Assembly: GCA_028803175.1 (NCBI GenBank)
Contig: JARBCG010000071.1
Span: 1-17,702 of the forward strand
Reading direction: 5' to 3'
Origin: Wolbachia sp.
GTDB taxonomy: Bacteria > Pseudomonadota > Alphaproteobacteria > Rickettsiales > Anaplasmataceae
Length of the DNA stretch: 17,702 nucleotides
How positions within the stretch are numbered: position 1 is the first letter of the stretch; every line of letters begins with the position of its first letter. Positions 16,797 through 17,702 of the stretch are shown here, piece by piece. Under the pieces are notes generated by a model. That model saw only the letters and a list, made by a program, of their open reading frames with translations. It was not told the DNA's origin and made no database searches. The position numbers were made by a program, and so were the translations under genes.

Positions 16797-17426
16797 ATGA
16801 AAACTAATCAGAATTTTAAAGGCCTTGATCACTATAAGTTACAACAAGATGCTGATGGAAATATTGTACTAAATGACTATGATGATATTTTTAATGTGCG
16901 TAGAGCTAGGATAGATATATTATTGGATAACACTAAACCAGATAATGATGTTAACTTTATTAAGCTTAATAAAGCTTTAAACGAAAAGTTTAAAGGTAAA
17001 CATGAGTTATTATTCAACTTCGATAAAGAAGATAAAGAAATTGCACAAGAAGAAAATAAGATATCTAGTATCTTAGATAATCTCGATGACCTTTTAAGCA
17101 TTGAAAGTGAGGATTTACTGGAAGTTAGCCTATTACTATCAGACCTAAGTTTTATAGAGAGAAATATTGTATTGAATGTTGACCAAAATTCTGATCTTGC
17201 AGTATTTAAAGAATTATTTATCGAAAAGAAAGCATCAGGTGAAGAGTATACTAATGAAGAATATAAAAACTTCATTGATGATATAGATAAAATTAACACC
17301 ATAATTAAGTTAGAACTGGAAAGTAGAATTGATGGAATACAATGCGATGAAACAGAAGGTCATGATGATTTACATGATGAAATTGGTAAAGCAATGGATA
17401 CAATAAATAAACCAAAAAAAGATTAA
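16797..17426 (+). CDS. Small acidic cytoplasmic protein at the end of the vir operon
   Basis: A 209-residue protein I cannot assign to a family with known function. It is strongly acidic and Asp/Glu/Leu-rich, has no signal peptide or membrane segment, and should be cytoplasmic and largely helical, with possible coiled-coil stretches (DKEDKEIAQEENKISSILDN in the middle). It starts 11 bases inside virB6-4 and ends just before the operon's probable terminator, so it is almost certainly co-transcribed with the virB genes. Wolbachia virB6 clusters are known to be followed by a co-transcribed hypothetical gene, and this looks like that gene. A role as an accessory, chaperone-like or effector protein of the secretion system is only a guess from position. 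TTG 16776 and ATG 16791 are in-frame alternative starts. Confidence 0.85.
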   Translation: MKTNQNFKGLDHYKLQQDADGNIVLNDYDDIFNVRRARIDILLDNTKPDNDVNFIKLNKALNEKFKGKHELLFNFDKEDKEIAQEENKISSILDNLDDLLSIESEDLLEVSLLLSDLSFIERNIVLNVDQNSDLAVFKELFIEKKASGEEYTNEEYKNFIDDIDKINTIIKLELESRIDGIQCDETEGHDDLHDEIGKAMDTINKPKKD

Positions 17427-17436
17427 AGTATCAATT

Positions 17437-17460
17437 ACAACCAGCTGAAGCTGGTTGTTT
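17437..17460 (+). terminator. Probable Rho-independent terminator of the vir operon
   Basis: ACAACCAGCT (17437-17446) and AGCTGGTTGT (17449-17458) are perfect inverted repeats separated by two bases, in practice a 9-bp stem with a TGAA loop. The stem is followed only by TTT then an A-run, so the U-tract is short. It lies 10 bases after the last stop codon of the operon, the expected place. Confidence 0.65.
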
Positions 17461-17702
17461 AAAAAAACGCATGTAAAACAGATTATGAGTTTAAAAACTA
17501 GATGTTAAAATCATTAGAATAGCTATGAGGACTTCCTTGTTCTTCGATATACTTCTTGTGATAGTGCCATGCTGGGAGACATAGAGATTAGCATATGGTT
17601 TTACCTGTAAGTATCCTATATCTGTACTTAATCTGTACTTAGTACAGAACACTAAATGGTACTTTAAATTAAACGTACTGTGAGAGCTATGTTTGTAATC
17701 CA
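17461..17702. other. Downstream flank without a recognisable gene
   Basis: No frame here is long enough to call. On the minus strand a stretch of 29 codons (17587 down to the stop at 17498-17500) ends in ...YIEEQGSPHSYSNDFNI and has a protein-like composition, but it has no start codon and is closed upstream by a TAA. It could be the tail of a decayed gene. The only clear structure is the repeat and palindrome at 17620-17647. Confidence 0.4.
17620..17647. repeat. 11-bp tandem repeat merging into a palindrome
   Basis: ATCTGTACTTA occurs twice back to back (17620-17630 and 17631-17641). The second copy continues into AGTACAG, making the perfect inverted repeat CTGTACT-T-AGTACAG (17633-17647). 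This could be a protein binding site or a small repeat family member; nothing nearby shows which. Confidence 0.6.

Larger units (their letters stand above)
13529..16807 (+). pseudogene. virB6-4: VirB6-family channel lipoprotein, fourth paralogue, split by an in-frame stop
   Basis: The largest VirB6 paralogue, 1092 codon positions from ATG 13529, interrupted by TAA 14636-14638 at position 370. The first piece has a lipoprotein signal (lipobox IIGC, Cys24, then Asp25), a periplasmic module with PCWFTNGHGAYLLFK, and the first membrane segment ending FLFGMIQ. The same frame continues with TKHDLLIRMIKITLV and matches virB6-3, which has GTIQLSKYDFIVRITKIALI, so the stop replaces a residue that is Leu there. 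The second piece could restart at ATG 14663. It holds the rest of the membrane core, a large loop (about 15230-15950) with several Cys, then a last membrane segment and a basic tail of about 260 residues. TTG 13499 also opens the frame but lies 1 base from GGAAG, so ATG 13529 is preferred. Readthrough or a functional split are alternatives to a dead gene. Confidence 0.88.

Noticed and set aside
14639..16807. Treating the part after TAA 14636 as a fifth, separate virB6 gene
   Set aside because: It has the same reading frame as the part before, no good ribosome binding site, and aligns as the continuation of the paralogues' membrane core.
16877..17302. 141-codon minus-strand frame opposite the last operon gene
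   Set aside because: Its Ser/Leu-rich composition is what the complement of Asp/Glu/Lys/Asn codons gives; the + strand frame has the RBS and operon position.
17498..17594. Short minus-strand frames in the 3' flank (23 codons from an ATG at 17594, and 29 codons ending at 17498)
   Set aside because: Too short, and the longer one lacks a start codon; kept only as a possible gene remnant in the flank entry.

Overview
The window looks like part of a Wolbachia (Rickettsiales, Anaplasmataceae) chromosome. The DNA is AT-rich, lysyl-tRNA synthetase is the class I (archaeal-type) enzyme as in alphaproteobacteria, and a virB3-virB4 pair is followed by four tandem, greatly enlarged virB6 paralogues, which is the hallmark of the Rickettsiales vir-homologue (rvh) type IV secretion system. 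Tight spacing, short gene overlaps and lysS beside the cluster fit an ancestral core-genome locus. I see no insertion sequence, phage gene, tRNA, rRNA or CRISPR array.

Layout. Positions 1-59 may hold the last codons of an upstream gene. A small YqaA/DedA-like membrane protein (74-487, +) converges on lysS (546-2219, -). The 109-bp gap at 2220-2328 is divergent: it carries a good sigma70-type promoter for lysS and must also hold the start signals of the secretion operon. From 2329 to about 17460 everything is on the + strand: virB3, virB4, virB6-1, virB6-2, virB6-3, virB6-4 and a small acidic cytoplasmic protein, closed by a hairpin that is probably the operon terminator. The last ~240 bases hold no convincing gene, but include an 11-bp tandem repeat running into a palindrome.

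How the genes work together. VirB3 and the VirB4 ATPase form the energised inner-membrane base of the secretion channel; the VirB6 proteins form its polytopic core. Here all VirB6 proteins carry long extra domains outside the conserved membrane core. VirB6-2, -3 and -4 start with lipoprotein signal peptides and VirB6-1 with an ordinary signal-like hydrophobic segment, so large N-terminal domains should lie in the periplasm.

The main anomaly is that the first and last virB6 genes are both interrupted in this sequence. virB6-1 needs one extra base near 5710-5712 to join its two reading frames. virB6-4 has an in-frame TAA at 14636-14638, exactly where its paralogues continue with aligned residues. 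virB4, virB6-2 and virB6-3 are intact. Either this strain's secretion system is decaying or working with split/recoded VirB6 proteins, or one or both lesions are sequencing errors; sequence alone cannot decide.
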